The notes under the pieces were generated by a model that saw nothing but the letters and a program-made list of their open reading frames with translations, was not told where the DNA came from and did no database searches. 64,000 bases of DNA from NCBI RefSeq assembly GCF_011290685.1, contig NZ_JAANYN010000002.1:124001-188000 (forward strand). The letters are read 5' to 3'. Shown one piece after another: positions 8,515 through 16,694 of this stretch (positions are counted from its first letter, which is position 1; each line of letters opens with the position of its first letter). The stretch comes from Cyclobacterium plantarum (GTDB taxonomy: Bacteria; Bacteroidota; Bacteroidia; Cytophagales; Cyclobacteriaceae). A program made the position numbers and the translations under genes.

Positions 8515-9581
8515 TAAAGCGGGTGCTCTACAGGCCTTTGCCATTGCTTTTTCTATTTCTTTTTATATCCTGTTTTTCTCCAGAGGAAAATACTGATATC
8601 ACCTTTATGTATAATCCTAAGCTAAAAACCATTCATCCCTCAGACTCCTGGAAGGGTAATCCCATGAATTCAAAGGGGGAATTCATCAACCTATACCAGC
8701 CATTCGACTCAAGTTTTGGAGATTTATGGAAATGGCAAACATCTCCGAACCCACAAAAAGAAGAAAAGGCAGCCGAAACAAGGACACTGGAATGGAATAA
8801 ACAGGCAGTTATTCCAAGGGATGGAAAAGATTTTCTTATCTGGCTGGGCCATGCAAGCTTTTTGATCCAGCTCAATGGACAGGTAATTTTAACGGATCCG
8901 GTTTTATTTGATAATTTTTTTTTAAAAAGAGAAAGCCCACTTCCTTTTCCAGTAGAAAACCTTCCTCCAATTGATTACCTGTTGATTTCTCATAACCACA
9001 GGGACCACTGTGATAAAAAGAGTATTCAATTTCTGTCTGAAAATAATCCTGATATGAAAATTTTAACCGGACTGAAATTGGGTGAAGTCTTACAGGATTG
9101 GACCCGGGGCCAGGAAATTCAGGAGGCAGGCTGGTACCAACAGTACCAAACAGCTGATTTGACCATTACTTACCTTCCCAGCAGACATTGGTCCCGCCGC
9201 TGGCTTTGGGATTTAAACGAAAATTTATGGGGAGGTTTCCACATAGCCCATGCTGATAAAACAGTTTATTTTATGGGAGATAGTGGTTTTGGAAAACATT
9301 TTGAAGATATCCGGCAGATCATGGGAGACCCAGAATACTGTCTGATGGGCGTTGGAGCCTATAAACCGGAATGGTTCATGTCTCAGGCACACATTAGTCC
9401 TCAAGATGCCATAAACGCCTTCAATATACTTAAAGGGAAATATTTTATCCCTATGCATTATGGTACATTTGATCTTTCAGACGAACCAATAATGGAGCCA
9501 TGGGATATATTAAACAGCAATCAAAAGGAAATCAACGGTAAACTTATTGCCCCCGTTCTGGGAAATAATTTGTTTCAGTGA
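8511..9581 (+). CDS. Metallo-beta-lactamase-fold lipoprotein, NAPE-PLD/UlaG-like
   Basis: A 356-residue metallo-hydrolase. The N-terminus is a lipoprotein signal (FLFISC, lipidated Cys21), so it sits on a membrane outside the cytoplasm. The metal-binding motif appears as SHNHRDHCD (HxHxDH, about residues 162-170), preceded by IWLGHASFLIQ and ILTDPV, and followed by PSRHWSRR, FMGDSG and the late MHYGTF histidine. These are typical of the UlaG/NAPE-phospholipase D branch, whose members cleave phosphodiesters or lactones. The actual substrate is unknown. Its start overlaps the nucleotidase stop by four bases. Confidence 0.88.
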   Translation: MIKRVLYRPLPLLFLFLFISCFSPEENTDITFMYNPKLKTIHPSDSWKGNPMNSKGEFINLYQPFDSSFGDLWKWQTSPNPQKEEKAAETRTLEWNKQAVIPRDGKDFLIWLGHASFLIQLNGQVILTDPVLFDNFFLKRESPLPFPVENLPPIDYLLISHNHRDHCDKKSIQFLSENNPDMKILTGLKLGEVLQDWTRGQEIQEAGWYQQYQTADLTITYLPSRHWSRRWLWDLNENLWGGFHIAHADKTVYFMGDSGFGKHFEDIRQIMGDPEYCLMGVGAYKPEWFMSQAHISPQDAINAFNILKGKYFIPMHYGTFDLSDEPIMEPWDILNSNQKEINGKLIAPVLGNNLFQ

Positions 9582-9725
9582 GACAATCCCTGTCTATTGA
9601 GAAGCAGCTGAAAAAGGGCAAAACATTACAATTGTGGGCAAAGAAGCGGAGATAACATGATTGCCCTCCACCACTTAGCTGTTCACAATTTTATAAATTA
9701 TAAATAGGAAAGATGACTCAAAAGC

Positions 9726-10184
9726 TTACTTCGCCAGTTTGACATCAATGGCACTCAATCCTTTTGGCGTTTTTTCTGTCTCAAAAGTAACCTGGTCATT
9801 TTCTCTAACATCGTCAACCAATCCCTTGACGTGAACAAAAACACTATCCTGAGACTCCAGGTCCTTGATAAAACCGTAGCCTTTGGATTCGTTAAAGAAA
9901 GTAACTTTTCCTTTCCTTCTCAGGTCTTCCGGATCTACGGGTGCCTGCTTGGATACGCTTACTTCTATATCCTCCAACTCTATTTTCTTTTTCTTTACCG
10001 TAGGGTCCGGAGGAGTTGAGGTAATATTGCCTTCTTCGTCTACATAGGCAATCATGTCATCCAGATCACCCCCCTTATTGGATGTGGATTTTCTGGCCTC
10101 TTTTTTTTCTTCCTTCTCTTTCTTCTTCCTTAATCTTTTCTTTTCTTTTTCCTTTTTATTGAAAGTTTCTTTCGATTTTGCCAT
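9726..10184 (-). CDS. Cold-shock domain protein with a lysine-rich N-terminal extension
   Basis: A 152-residue nucleic-acid-binding protein. Residues about 92-150 form a complete cold-shock domain with RNP1 (KGYGFI, 101-106) and RNP2 (VFVHV, 115-119). The first 35 residues are almost all Lys, Glu and Arg and would be a charged helix, followed by an acidic linker (about 40-80). Single-domain CspA proteins are about 70 residues, so the extension roughly doubles the size; this architecture is common in Bacteroidota. It probably binds single-stranded RNA or acts as an RNA chaperone. It is monocistronic. Confidence 0.92.
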   Translation of the reverse strand: MAKSKETFNKKEKEKKRLRKKKEKEEKKEARKSTSNKGGDLDDMIAYVDEEGNITSTPPDPTVKKKKIELEDIEVSVSKQAPVDPEDLRRKGKVTFFNESKGYGFIKDLESQDSVFVHVKGLVDDVRENDQVTFETEKTPKGLSAIDVKLAK

Positions 10185-10534
10185 AAATTAATTTTTGTTG
10201 AAACGTTTAATTATACCTAAATACAACATCATTCACCCGGAAAAGGTTGCCCATAGCACCAAACCTTCAATCCATTAGAAGGTTTTGAAACTGAAGAAAA
10301 AAATCAAAAACAAATGGTCTCCCGGTTCCGGATAATATGGCTTTGTTTTTTTAAGCAGGTACAAATTTGATTAAAATAATGGATTATTCCTATTTGAAAT
10401 CTTTAATATATTTCACCCAGCAAGGCTAAATCGATTTTAGCCTTGCTGTAGTATGTGAAAGTATTGATGCATAATATCCCATATTTTAAACCCGAAATGA
10501 CAAAGTGAAGCACAGAGAATCCGGGCCACATTTT
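10185..10534. other. 350-base intergenic region between two minus-strand genes
   Basis: It is AT-rich and has no open frame of note. The only clear structure is a 13-bp perfect hairpin at 10418-10448, listed separately. The leftmost bases must hold the promoter of the cold-shock gene, but no exact TAnnTTTG box is seen on the minus strand. Confidence 0.6.
10418..10448 (-). terminator. Perfect 13-bp hairpin downstream of the FAD oxidoreductase gene
   Basis: CAGCAAGGCTAAA (10418-10430) pairs exactly with 10436-10448 around a five-base loop. It lies about 87 bases past the stop of the minus-strand sugar unit. There is no T-run on either side, so it may be a 3'-end-protecting or processing hairpin rather than a classic terminator. 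Confidence 0.45.
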
Positions 10535-12265
10535 TTATTTTTCGCCCGGCCATGCGGTTTCAATCCCCTGGGTACGAAGAAAATTTTGAAAGTCTGTTAA
10601 CAAAGACCGATCGGCCCTCACAGTTGCCGGTTGTACTTCTTTATTCAATACAAAAGGAACAAGCATACCAACTGCTTCACCTATGCTCCATTCTACCGGA
10701 TGCAAACGGTAACAGCCATTGGTAATATGAGTGGTACCAATGTTTTTATTGGCAGGAAGGAGGTTTTCTGTCTTTTGTGGGATCAGCGCTCCAAGCGGAA
10801 TTTGAAATGGCAGGGAACCAAAATCAATATAATTATCCCCTCCACTGCTGGGGTGCAGGTCAATATGGTAGTATCCTATGCCCACACTATCAAAAAAATC
10901 GGCTGATTTAAGGTTCTCTCCGGATAATCCCGAAACCTGAGCCCGCTGCTCTGCGCCTACATGTTCCTCTAATACGGTAAACATGGATTTGATCCTTCTT
11001 GATTCTCTTACATAAGGGTACTTGGCCAAACCATCTGCAGTTCCCATCATGTCATTTCTTAACCTCAATCCAGGCCAACCTTTACCTCCATCCGGTCTTG
11101 GAGCTTCTGTTTGTAACCAGTAAAGAAGGGAAAGACTTTGCTGCTTTCCGGCCTGCACATGCTTGTTAAACTCAGACTCACTGACATCAATGATATTTCC
11201 AGAAACATAATCATTTTGAGGCCAGTTGACAATAGTGGCATCTCCCTGGTAAAAACCATGTTTGAAATTGTCCTGATGCAGGATTCTTCTGTACAACATC
11301 AGGTTTAGCTTATCCCCTGTTTTGATCCCTTCAGGATGAAAACCAAGCGCCTTAGGCTCCAGGTTTCGGGGATTACTGTAATTGAGTTCCAGCATCTTTC
11401 CTGCCCAGGGGGGATCCATTTGGGGTCGGAAATTCTTCCAGTAATCATAATCTTCCGGTTTGGGAATGGTCCAGTCTTCGCCCTTTACATAATCAATGGC
11501 AAAACAAACCGTAAATGCCTGGTTATTTTCAGGCCTGTGAAAAGGTCCTGCATGCAATTCACCCGTATCAGCGCGGGATTCACTCCCTGTAATATAGTCA
11601 GTACCCGTCAGCGGAAGCAATTCCCCAAGTTCCGTGGCATCTACAAAATAGCGGCCTTTTAACACACAATCATACCCGGAATTTAAATCCTTGGCTTTCA
11701 GATGTTCAACCCTATTACCGGTAACAGCGGCTGCCCTTATTTTATGCTCTTTTAGGATGAGGATTTTTCTGGCACTTTCATAGGATGAGAACATTTCTTC
11801 CAAAACCCTGTGAGCTACTTTTGGCTCATGACATAGTCTGGATACGGAGCCATTTCCCGGATTTAAACGGTCGTTGGCTGCTGCTTCATCCGTCAATGGG
11901 TAATGCCTTCGGTAATAGGCCCTAATATTGTCCCGGAATTCCCGATACAATACAGGTGCACCATGTGTTTCAATCCATTGGTGCTCATCAGGAGGAACCC
12001 CCTGCTGAGATAGCTGCCCCCCTATCCAATCGGTTTCCTCTGTTAAAATTACGGTCAGTCCGTTTCTCAATGCTGCAAAAGCGGCTGCACAACCACCCAA
12101 GCCTGCTCCTGCGATGACCAGGTCAGCCTCGAAAACCTTCCCGTTTTCATGGATTTTCACCCTTTTTTGATGCTCCTTTCCAGTGGATGGCATGCCCATA
12201 AGGGAGGTGGAAAATACTGTCCCCCCACCCAATGCTACCTTTCCAATAAAATCTCGTCTTTTCAT
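10535..12265 (-). CDS. Exported FAD-dependent oxidoreductase (FAD_oxidored/PF12831 type)
   Basis: A 576-residue flavoprotein. The N-terminus has a twin-arginine-type start (MKRRDFIGK, then a Gly/Ala/Ser hydrophobic stretch), suggesting export in folded form with FAD. The dinucleotide-binding motif VIAGAGLGGCAAAF (residues 50-63) with GxGxxG is intact and is followed by TEETDWIGGQLSQQG, characteristic of this family. A C-terminal TTHITNGCYRLHPVEW segment closes the FAD site in relatives. Members occur in glycan-use loci of Bacteroidota and Planctomycetes, but no reaction is established. It is the last gene of a probable unit after the MFS porter and AGE epimerase; only 36 bases separate it from the epimerase. 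Oxidation of a sugar or sugar acid is a reasonable inference. Confidence 0.88.
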   Translation of the reverse strand: MKRRDFIGKVALGGGTVFSTSLMGMPSTGKEHQKRVKIHENGKVFEADLVIAGAGLGGCAAAFAALRNGLTVILTEETDWIGGQLSQQGVPPDEHQWIETHGAPVLYREFRDNIRAYYRRHYPLTDEAAANDRLNPGNGSVSRLCHEPKVAHRVLEEMFSSYESARKILILKEHKIRAAAVTGNRVEHLKAKDLNSGYDCVLKGRYFVDATELGELLPLTGTDYITGSESRADTGELHAGPFHRPENNQAFTVCFAIDYVKGEDWTIPKPEDYDYWKNFRPQMDPPWAGKMLELNYSNPRNLEPKALGFHPEGIKTGDKLNLMLYRRILHQDNFKHGFYQGDATIVNWPQNDYVSGNIIDVSESEFNKHVQAGKQQSLSLLYWLQTEAPRPDGGKGWPGLRLRNDMMGTADGLAKYPYVRESRRIKSMFTVLEEHVGAEQRAQVSGLSGENLKSADFFDSVGIGYYHIDLHPSSGGDNYIDFGSLPFQIPLGALIPQKTENLLPANKNIGTTHITNGCYRLHPVEWSIGEAVGMLVPFVLNKEVQPATVRADRSLLTDFQNFLRTQGIETAWPGEK

Positions 12266-12301
12266 GTTCTTCTTAGTTATAGGTTATTTATCAGGGCCTA
12301 A

Positions 12302-13456
12302 TTATAATTTTTCCAGCGTCTTCCAAACTTGAAACAATCCCCTTGGTACGTGGAAACAACCTTTCCATTTACCACCTTTTAAGGGTAACTGCACCTTACC
12401 ATAACGGTCCAAATAACCGAACCACTCCGGATAATCAGGATCTTTAAAATGATTCCAGGTATAATCATGGACTTTTTCAAACCAGTGCAGACATTGTTGA
12501 TTGCCCGTCATGGCGTACCCCTTGGCCAAAAACACCAGGGTTTCCAAATGTACCCACCATAATTTTTGATTCCATTCCAGTTTTTCAGGAGGGTAACCTT
12601 TACTATCCAAGAAATAATAAATCCCCCCATAGGTTTCATCCCATCCGTATTCCAGGGTCTTCAAACCACAGGCCACTGCCTTATCTCTCAGATCAACATC
12701 ACCAAAACGATGTGAAAGGTCCAGCATAAACCACATGGCTTCGATGGCATGACCGGGACTGCTCAGTCTTCCTTCAAAAGAATCCGAAAAACTACCATCT
12801 TCGAATACGTTTTCCAATATCAGGCCGGATTCTTTTTGATAAAACACGTCCATGACCTCCCGGATTACTTCGGAAGCCATTTCATCTACCCTTTCATCAC
12901 CTAACAAATGCTCCATTTCCAAGGTGAGATTACTCAAAATCATGGGCAAAGCAAAGCTTTTCAGGTTTCTGGTACCCGGATAGGTTTTATTGTATTTTCC
13001 CTTAGGATTCTCTCTGCGTCTAAGTATATTTTCGAAGGTATTCAGGGCAAGCTTCGCATATTCCTCCCTGGGATCGATTTTGTAATAGGCTGCAAATGCC
13101 ATTGCGGCAAAGCAGTCGGAAAAGATGTTGTAAGGTTGTACCAGAGGATGTCCTTTTTGGTTTAGGGAAAAGAAAAAATTGCCTTCCTTATCCATTCCAT
13201 TCTTTTTTAAAAAAGAGAGCCCCAACCCGGCCATTTCCAACCAATCCGGATGCTTTTCCACCGTATCATACAACCTGGCAAACATCCACACCTGCCTGGC
13301 CTGTAACCAAACAAATTTATCCCTGTCATAAACCTTACCTTCCCGGTCAAGGCAGGTGAAATATCCCCCATAGGTTTGGTCCTTGCTGTGCTCCATCCAG
13401 AAGGGAATGATGTTGTCCAGCAACTCATTTTTGTATAAATCCAGGTATTTTTTCAT
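12302..13456 (-). CDS. N-acylglucosamine 2-epimerase (AGE) family protein
   Basis: A 384-residue cytoplasmic (alpha/alpha)6-barrel sugar epimerase. Family marks are GGYFTCLDREG near the N-terminus, WLQARQVW, the SSPGHAIEAMWF histidine segment, KLWWVHLETL (the WWxH form of GlcNAc 2-epimerases rather than the WWxQ form of cellobiose epimerases) and a C-terminal His in FHVPRGLFQVW. It probably interconverts C2 epimers such as GlcNAc/ManNAc or glucose/mannose-type sugars. I start it at the ATG at 13456; the longer frame adds 21 atypical residues that run into a degenerate repeat. The sugar porter lies upstream and the FAD oxidoreductase 36 bases downstream. Confidence 0.9.
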   Translation of the reverse strand: MKKYLDLYKNELLDNIIPFWMEHSKDQTYGGYFTCLDREGKVYDRDKFVWLQARQVWMFARLYDTVEKHPDWLEMAGLGLSFLKKNGMDKEGNFFFSLNQKGHPLVQPYNIFSDCFAAMAFAAYYKIDPREEYAKLALNTFENILRRRENPKGKYNKTYPGTRNLKSFALPMILSNLTLEMEHLLGDERVDEMASEVIREVMDVFYQKESGLILENVFEDGSFSDSFEGRLSSPGHAIEAMWFMLDLSHRFGDVDLRDKAVACGLKTLEYGWDETYGGIYYFLDSKGYPPEKLEWNQKLWWVHLETLVFLAKGYAMTGNQQCLHWFEKVHDYTWNHFKDPDYPEWFGYLDRYGKVQLPLKGGKWKGCFHVPRGLFQVWKTLEKL

Positions 13457-13480
13457 GTGTTTATAATTGTCTTTAAGTTG

Positions 13481-13708
13481 CCATAACTTGCCCCAATAAA
13501 TCGGGGTGGAATCTCGCATGTTGGATAATCATTCCTCCGTGTGTCGCTTGCGACATGCTCGATTTCATGTCTATATCGTTGTTTTTCAAAGGTCATAACT
13601 TGCCCCGTACAGATGGTTCCGATTTAGGGAGTCTTGCTTCTATCTACCGGCAGCAGGTGCTTTATACGCATACATCGGTGTGTCACCTCCGGTATGCTGG
13701 ATTTCATC
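13481..13708. repeat. Two degenerate direct-repeat copies between the porter and epimerase genes
   Basis: CATAACTTGCCCC occurs at 13482-13494 and 13594-13606. Further on, GTGTGTCGCTTGCGACATGC then ATTTCAT (about 13539-13568) is matched by GTGTGTCACCTCCGGTATGC then ATTTCAT (about 13678-13707). The copies are imperfect and differently spaced. The first copy also contains a small CCCC/GGGG hairpin. No protein is encoded. They look like decayed intergenic repeats. Confidence 0.5.
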
Positions 13709-13713
13709 AAATT

Positions 13714-15129
13714 TTAAGTTTTATCGGTATCTGTGCCTAACCAATATGCTTCGATATCTTCCAGGCTTTTCCCGGCTGTTTCAGGAATTTTCTTCCAAAT
13801 AATGTACATATAAGGCAAACACATGATGGCGAAGAAAAGAAAAGTCCCTGACGGACCCAAATTTTCCAAAAACCAGGGAGTGAGCTGCCCCACCAGGTAA
13901 GTGCCAACCCATAAGGAAAAGCCAGCGATGGACATGGCAAGACCACGGATTTTGTTGGGGTACATTTCAGAAAGCAAAACAAAAATGACAGCCGAAATGG
14001 AGATGGCCGTACAGAAAATATATACCAAAAACAAAACCAGCAGGGCCATTGATGTCCAGCCCAAAGATTCACCATAAGTGAAATAGATGCTGATCATCAG
14101 CAGGCTGATAATCATACCACTTACGCCAAAATAAACCAATTGCTTTCTCCCAACCTTGTCTATGATCAGCAATGCCAAAATTGTAGTCATTACATTAACC
14201 AGGCCCACCATCACCTGATAATACAAAGCATCCCCACCGGATAAACCACTTTGCTCAAAAATTCCCGGGCCGTAATACAACACCGCATTCACACCCATAA
14301 ACTGGCCCAGGATGGCAATGGCCATTCCATACAATACGGGCTTCAATATCTTCGGATTTTTCAATAAGCCCCAATGGGTGGCGGTAGTCTTTGCGGCCTG
14401 TTCCTTTACCTCCACTATTTTTTGCATTGCCAGTTCCCTGCTTTCATACAATTGCCTAAATACTTTTTCAGCATCCGCTTTTCGTTCATGAATTACCAAC
14501 CACCTTGGACTTTCTGGGATAGCGAACAAAATCAGCAGAAACAAAATGGCAGGAACCAACTCCATCCCCAGCATACCTCTCCATACTTCCTGGTGAATAA
14601 TCAAATGAAGCAAGGTGTTTTCGCTGAAAAAGGCTGAAGCTGACCATTCTAACAATTGGTAATTCACCAGATAGGCACCCAGAAAGCCTACAGTAATGGC
14701 CAGTTGGTAAAGCGCTACCAGACTTCCCCTGAATTTTGATGGGGCCACTTCGGAAATATACATGGGGGAAACAATTGAAACCATGCCTATTCCTGCTCCA
14801 CCAATAATCCTGTATATGACCAAAGCCTCAAAACTATGGGTAATGGCACAGCCCAATGCAGAAACAGCGAACAAAAGCGCTGACAATATCATAACCTTCT
14901 TTCTGCCCCATTGATCCGACAATCTGCCCGCTATTGCTACCCCCAGGATAGACCCAAGCAGCGCACAGCCCACATACCAGCCTTGCTCCAATGCATTTAG
15001 ATCAAATTGCATGCTAACTTGCCCAATGGTTCCCGAGATCACCGCCGTATCATAGCCAAAAAGAAAACCTCCAACAGCTGCTGTAAGAGATAGAAAAACA
15101 ATATACAGAATAGGTTTTTTTTGGTTCAT
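13714..15129 (-). CDS. MFS sugar porter (sugar:H+ symporter family)
   Basis: A 471-residue inner-membrane transporter with twelve predicted helices. Sugar-porter signatures are present in order: GGFLFGYDTAVISG in helix 1, the loop 2-3 motif DQWGRKK, PESPRWL before the central loop, the loop 8-9 motif DKVGRKQ, and PETAGKSLEDIE at the C-terminus in place of PETKG. It most resembles XylE/GalP-like symporters. The start is the ATG at 15129; the longest frame adds six residues. It is the first gene of a likely unit with an AGE epimerase and a FAD oxidoreductase, separated from the epimerase by about 257 bases of repeat-bearing sequence. The sugar is not determinable. Confidence 0.93.
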   Translation of the reverse strand: MNQKKPILYIVFLSLTAAVGGFLFGYDTAVISGTIGQVSMQFDLNALEQGWYVGCALLGSILGVAIAGRLSDQWGRKKVMILSALLFAVSALGCAITHSFEALVIYRIIGGAGIGMVSIVSPMYISEVAPSKFRGSLVALYQLAITVGFLGAYLVNYQLLEWSASAFFSENTLLHLIIHQEVWRGMLGMELVPAILFLLILFAIPESPRWLVIHERKADAEKVFRQLYESRELAMQKIVEVKEQAAKTTATHWGLLKNPKILKPVLYGMAIAILGQFMGVNAVLYYGPGIFEQSGLSGGDALYYQVMVGLVNVMTTILALLIIDKVGRKQLVYFGVSGMIISLLMISIYFTYGESLGWTSMALLVLFLVYIFCTAISISAVIFVLLSEMYPNKIRGLAMSIAGFSLWVGTYLVGQLTPWFLENLGPSGTFLFFAIMCLPYMYIIWKKIPETAGKSLEDIEAYWLGTDTDKT

Positions 15130-15186
15130 GGGCTTAAGACAAATCACAATATTCCAAAGTTTGCTGGAATAAAATTATTGGAAACA

Positions 15187-15194
15187 CAAAAATA
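15187..15194 (-). promoter_or_regulatory. Candidate -7 promoter box for the sugar porter
   Basis: The minus strand reads TATTTTTG, matching TAnnTTTG, 58 bases before the porter ATG. No -33 TTG is found at the usual spacing, so this is suggestive only. Confidence 0.35.
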
Positions 15195-15231
15195 GAAGGT
15201 AATCTGAAATAAAGCATAAAGATTTTATTAC

Positions 15232-16347
15232 TTAGTCTGCATCTAATCCAAACAGCTTAGGAATAGACCAGGGTTTTTGGGGATTATAGCTAAGGTGCCC
15301 ATTGGTGATGCCAAGAGGAGAAGGGAAATTATTGTGATACAACTGACCCGTACCCAATCCCTGTGGAAGGTCCGTTTGTAAAGACGAGGCGAACTGGGCA
15401 ATGGCATTGAGACCAATATTGCTTTCTAAAGCAGAAGTCATCCACCAGCCTGTACCTGAATTCCCGGCAATGGAAATCCATTCCTCAGTAGCCATTATTC
15501 CACCCAGTAATGAGGGTTTCAGGATCAGGTAACTTGGTTTTACCTGTTCGATCAAAGCCTCTTTATCTTTTACATTTGACACAGCTATCAGTTCTTCGTC
15601 CAATGCAATAGGCACAGGGGAGTGTTTACATAAATAAGCCATTTCTGCGGTATTTCCGGGTTTTATCGGCTGTTCTATACTATGGACACCAAATTGACTC
15701 AATTGATTCAATTTTTCCATGGCCTCGTCCAATCCAAAGGCTCCATTCGCATCCACTCTCAGGGAAACATCATGTTCCGAATAACGATTTCGCACCATTT
15801 CCAGTAAGTTGCATTCCAAATCAAAATCCATCGCACCGATCTTCATTTTGATGCAATTAAAACCTTCCCTAAGTTTTTGATCAATTTGCCGCTTCATGAA
15901 ATCTTTGTCACCCATCCAGATCAACCCGTTAATGGGAACAGGTTTTTGGTGATCATAAAAGTCACAGGAAAAAATCTTCTTCCTGCCGCCATGAATTAAA
16001 TCCAGCAATGCAGTTTCCAGACCAAACCGAAGACTTGGAAAACGATCAATTTGGGGCAACTCCCGAATAGCTTGCAATATTTTCTGCCTATCCAATGAAA
16101 AAGACAGGTTTTCAACTTTTTGAATAATAGGTTTGGTTTTTGGTATAAAATCAGTGAGGTCATCCAGGCTTAATCCCCTGAGGGGACCGGCTTCACCAAA
16201 ACCTGAAATCCCCGGGAAAGCATCAGCAAAAACATGTATAATAAAGGTTTCCTTTTCCTTTAAAACACCCCTGCTCGTTCCCGCTTCAAATTTAAAATCT
16301 AAAGTGTAGGGCTTGATCTGTACTTTTACTTTAAAATTATCTTTCAT
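15232..16347 (-). CDS. menC: o-Succinylbenzoate synthase (enolase superfamily)
   Basis: A 371-residue enzyme of the muconate-lactonising/enolase group. It would dehydrate SHCHC to o-succinylbenzoate in menaquinone biosynthesis. The catalytic set is complete: KMK (Lys167, Lys169), metal ligands Asp199 (RVDANG), Glu225 (SIEQPI) and Asp250 (ALDEEL), and the second-half lysine Lys277 in LILKPSLLGG. The C-terminal SPLGITNGHL segment is typical of Bacteroidota MenC. Dipeptide epimerases share the fold and residues, so the reaction is not certain from sequence alone. No other men gene is in the window. It stands alone on the minus strand, 102 bases upstream of the sugar porter. Confidence 0.8.
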   Translation of the reverse strand: MKDNFKVKVQIKPYTLDFKFEAGTSRGVLKEKETFIIHVFADAFPGISGFGEAGPLRGLSLDDLTDFIPKTKPIIQKVENLSFSLDRQKILQAIRELPQIDRFPSLRFGLETALLDLIHGGRKKIFSCDFYDHQKPVPINGLIWMGDKDFMKRQIDQKLREGFNCIKMKIGAMDFDLECNLLEMVRNRYSEHDVSLRVDANGAFGLDEAMEKLNQLSQFGVHSIEQPIKPGNTAEMAYLCKHSPVPIALDEELIAVSNVKDKEALIEQVKPSYLILKPSLLGGIMATEEWISIAGNSGTGWWMTSALESNIGLNAIAQFASSLQTDLPQGLGTGQLYHNNFPSPLGITNGHLSYNPQKPWSIPKLFGLDAD

Positions 16348-16694
16348 TTTCCTGAGATTTTCACCCTGATAACAATTTTAAAATTGTCAATTCTTTTTCA
16401 TAAAAGCGTATAACATTTTTTCTTGACCTAAAATCTAAACCGGACCATTCCTTACCCTAATCCTCGACCTGACTGATTATAAAGTACCCCCCCTAAAGTC
16501 CAAAATATTTAGATTACATCGCTTCAAAGATGGCTAATTTCCCTGGAATTTCAGGATATTAATGATCCTAATTCTGCATCCCAAAATGAATTTCCCGAAC
16601 CGCATTTATGCAAAAGAAAACGAATAGAGAATCTTGAATTGCCGTGAAAGGCCTATATTTGTCCGGAATTTAGGATCAAAACCATTGCCGGAAA
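16348..16694. other. Divergent intergenic region menC/queA
   Basis: This 347-base stretch has no convincing open frame. It holds the queA promoter (16634-16661). Near menC an AT-rich inverted pair, CAATTTTAAAATTG at about 16372-16385, is a palindrome that could be an operator or simple hairpin. Confidence 0.55.
16634..16661 (+). promoter_or_regulatory. queA promoter, TTG-N17-TATATTTG
   Basis: TTG at 16634-16636 and TATATTTG at 16654-16661 are 17 bases apart, matching the Bacteroidota -33/-7 arrangement. The ATG of queA follows 33 bases after the -7 box. Confidence 0.6.
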
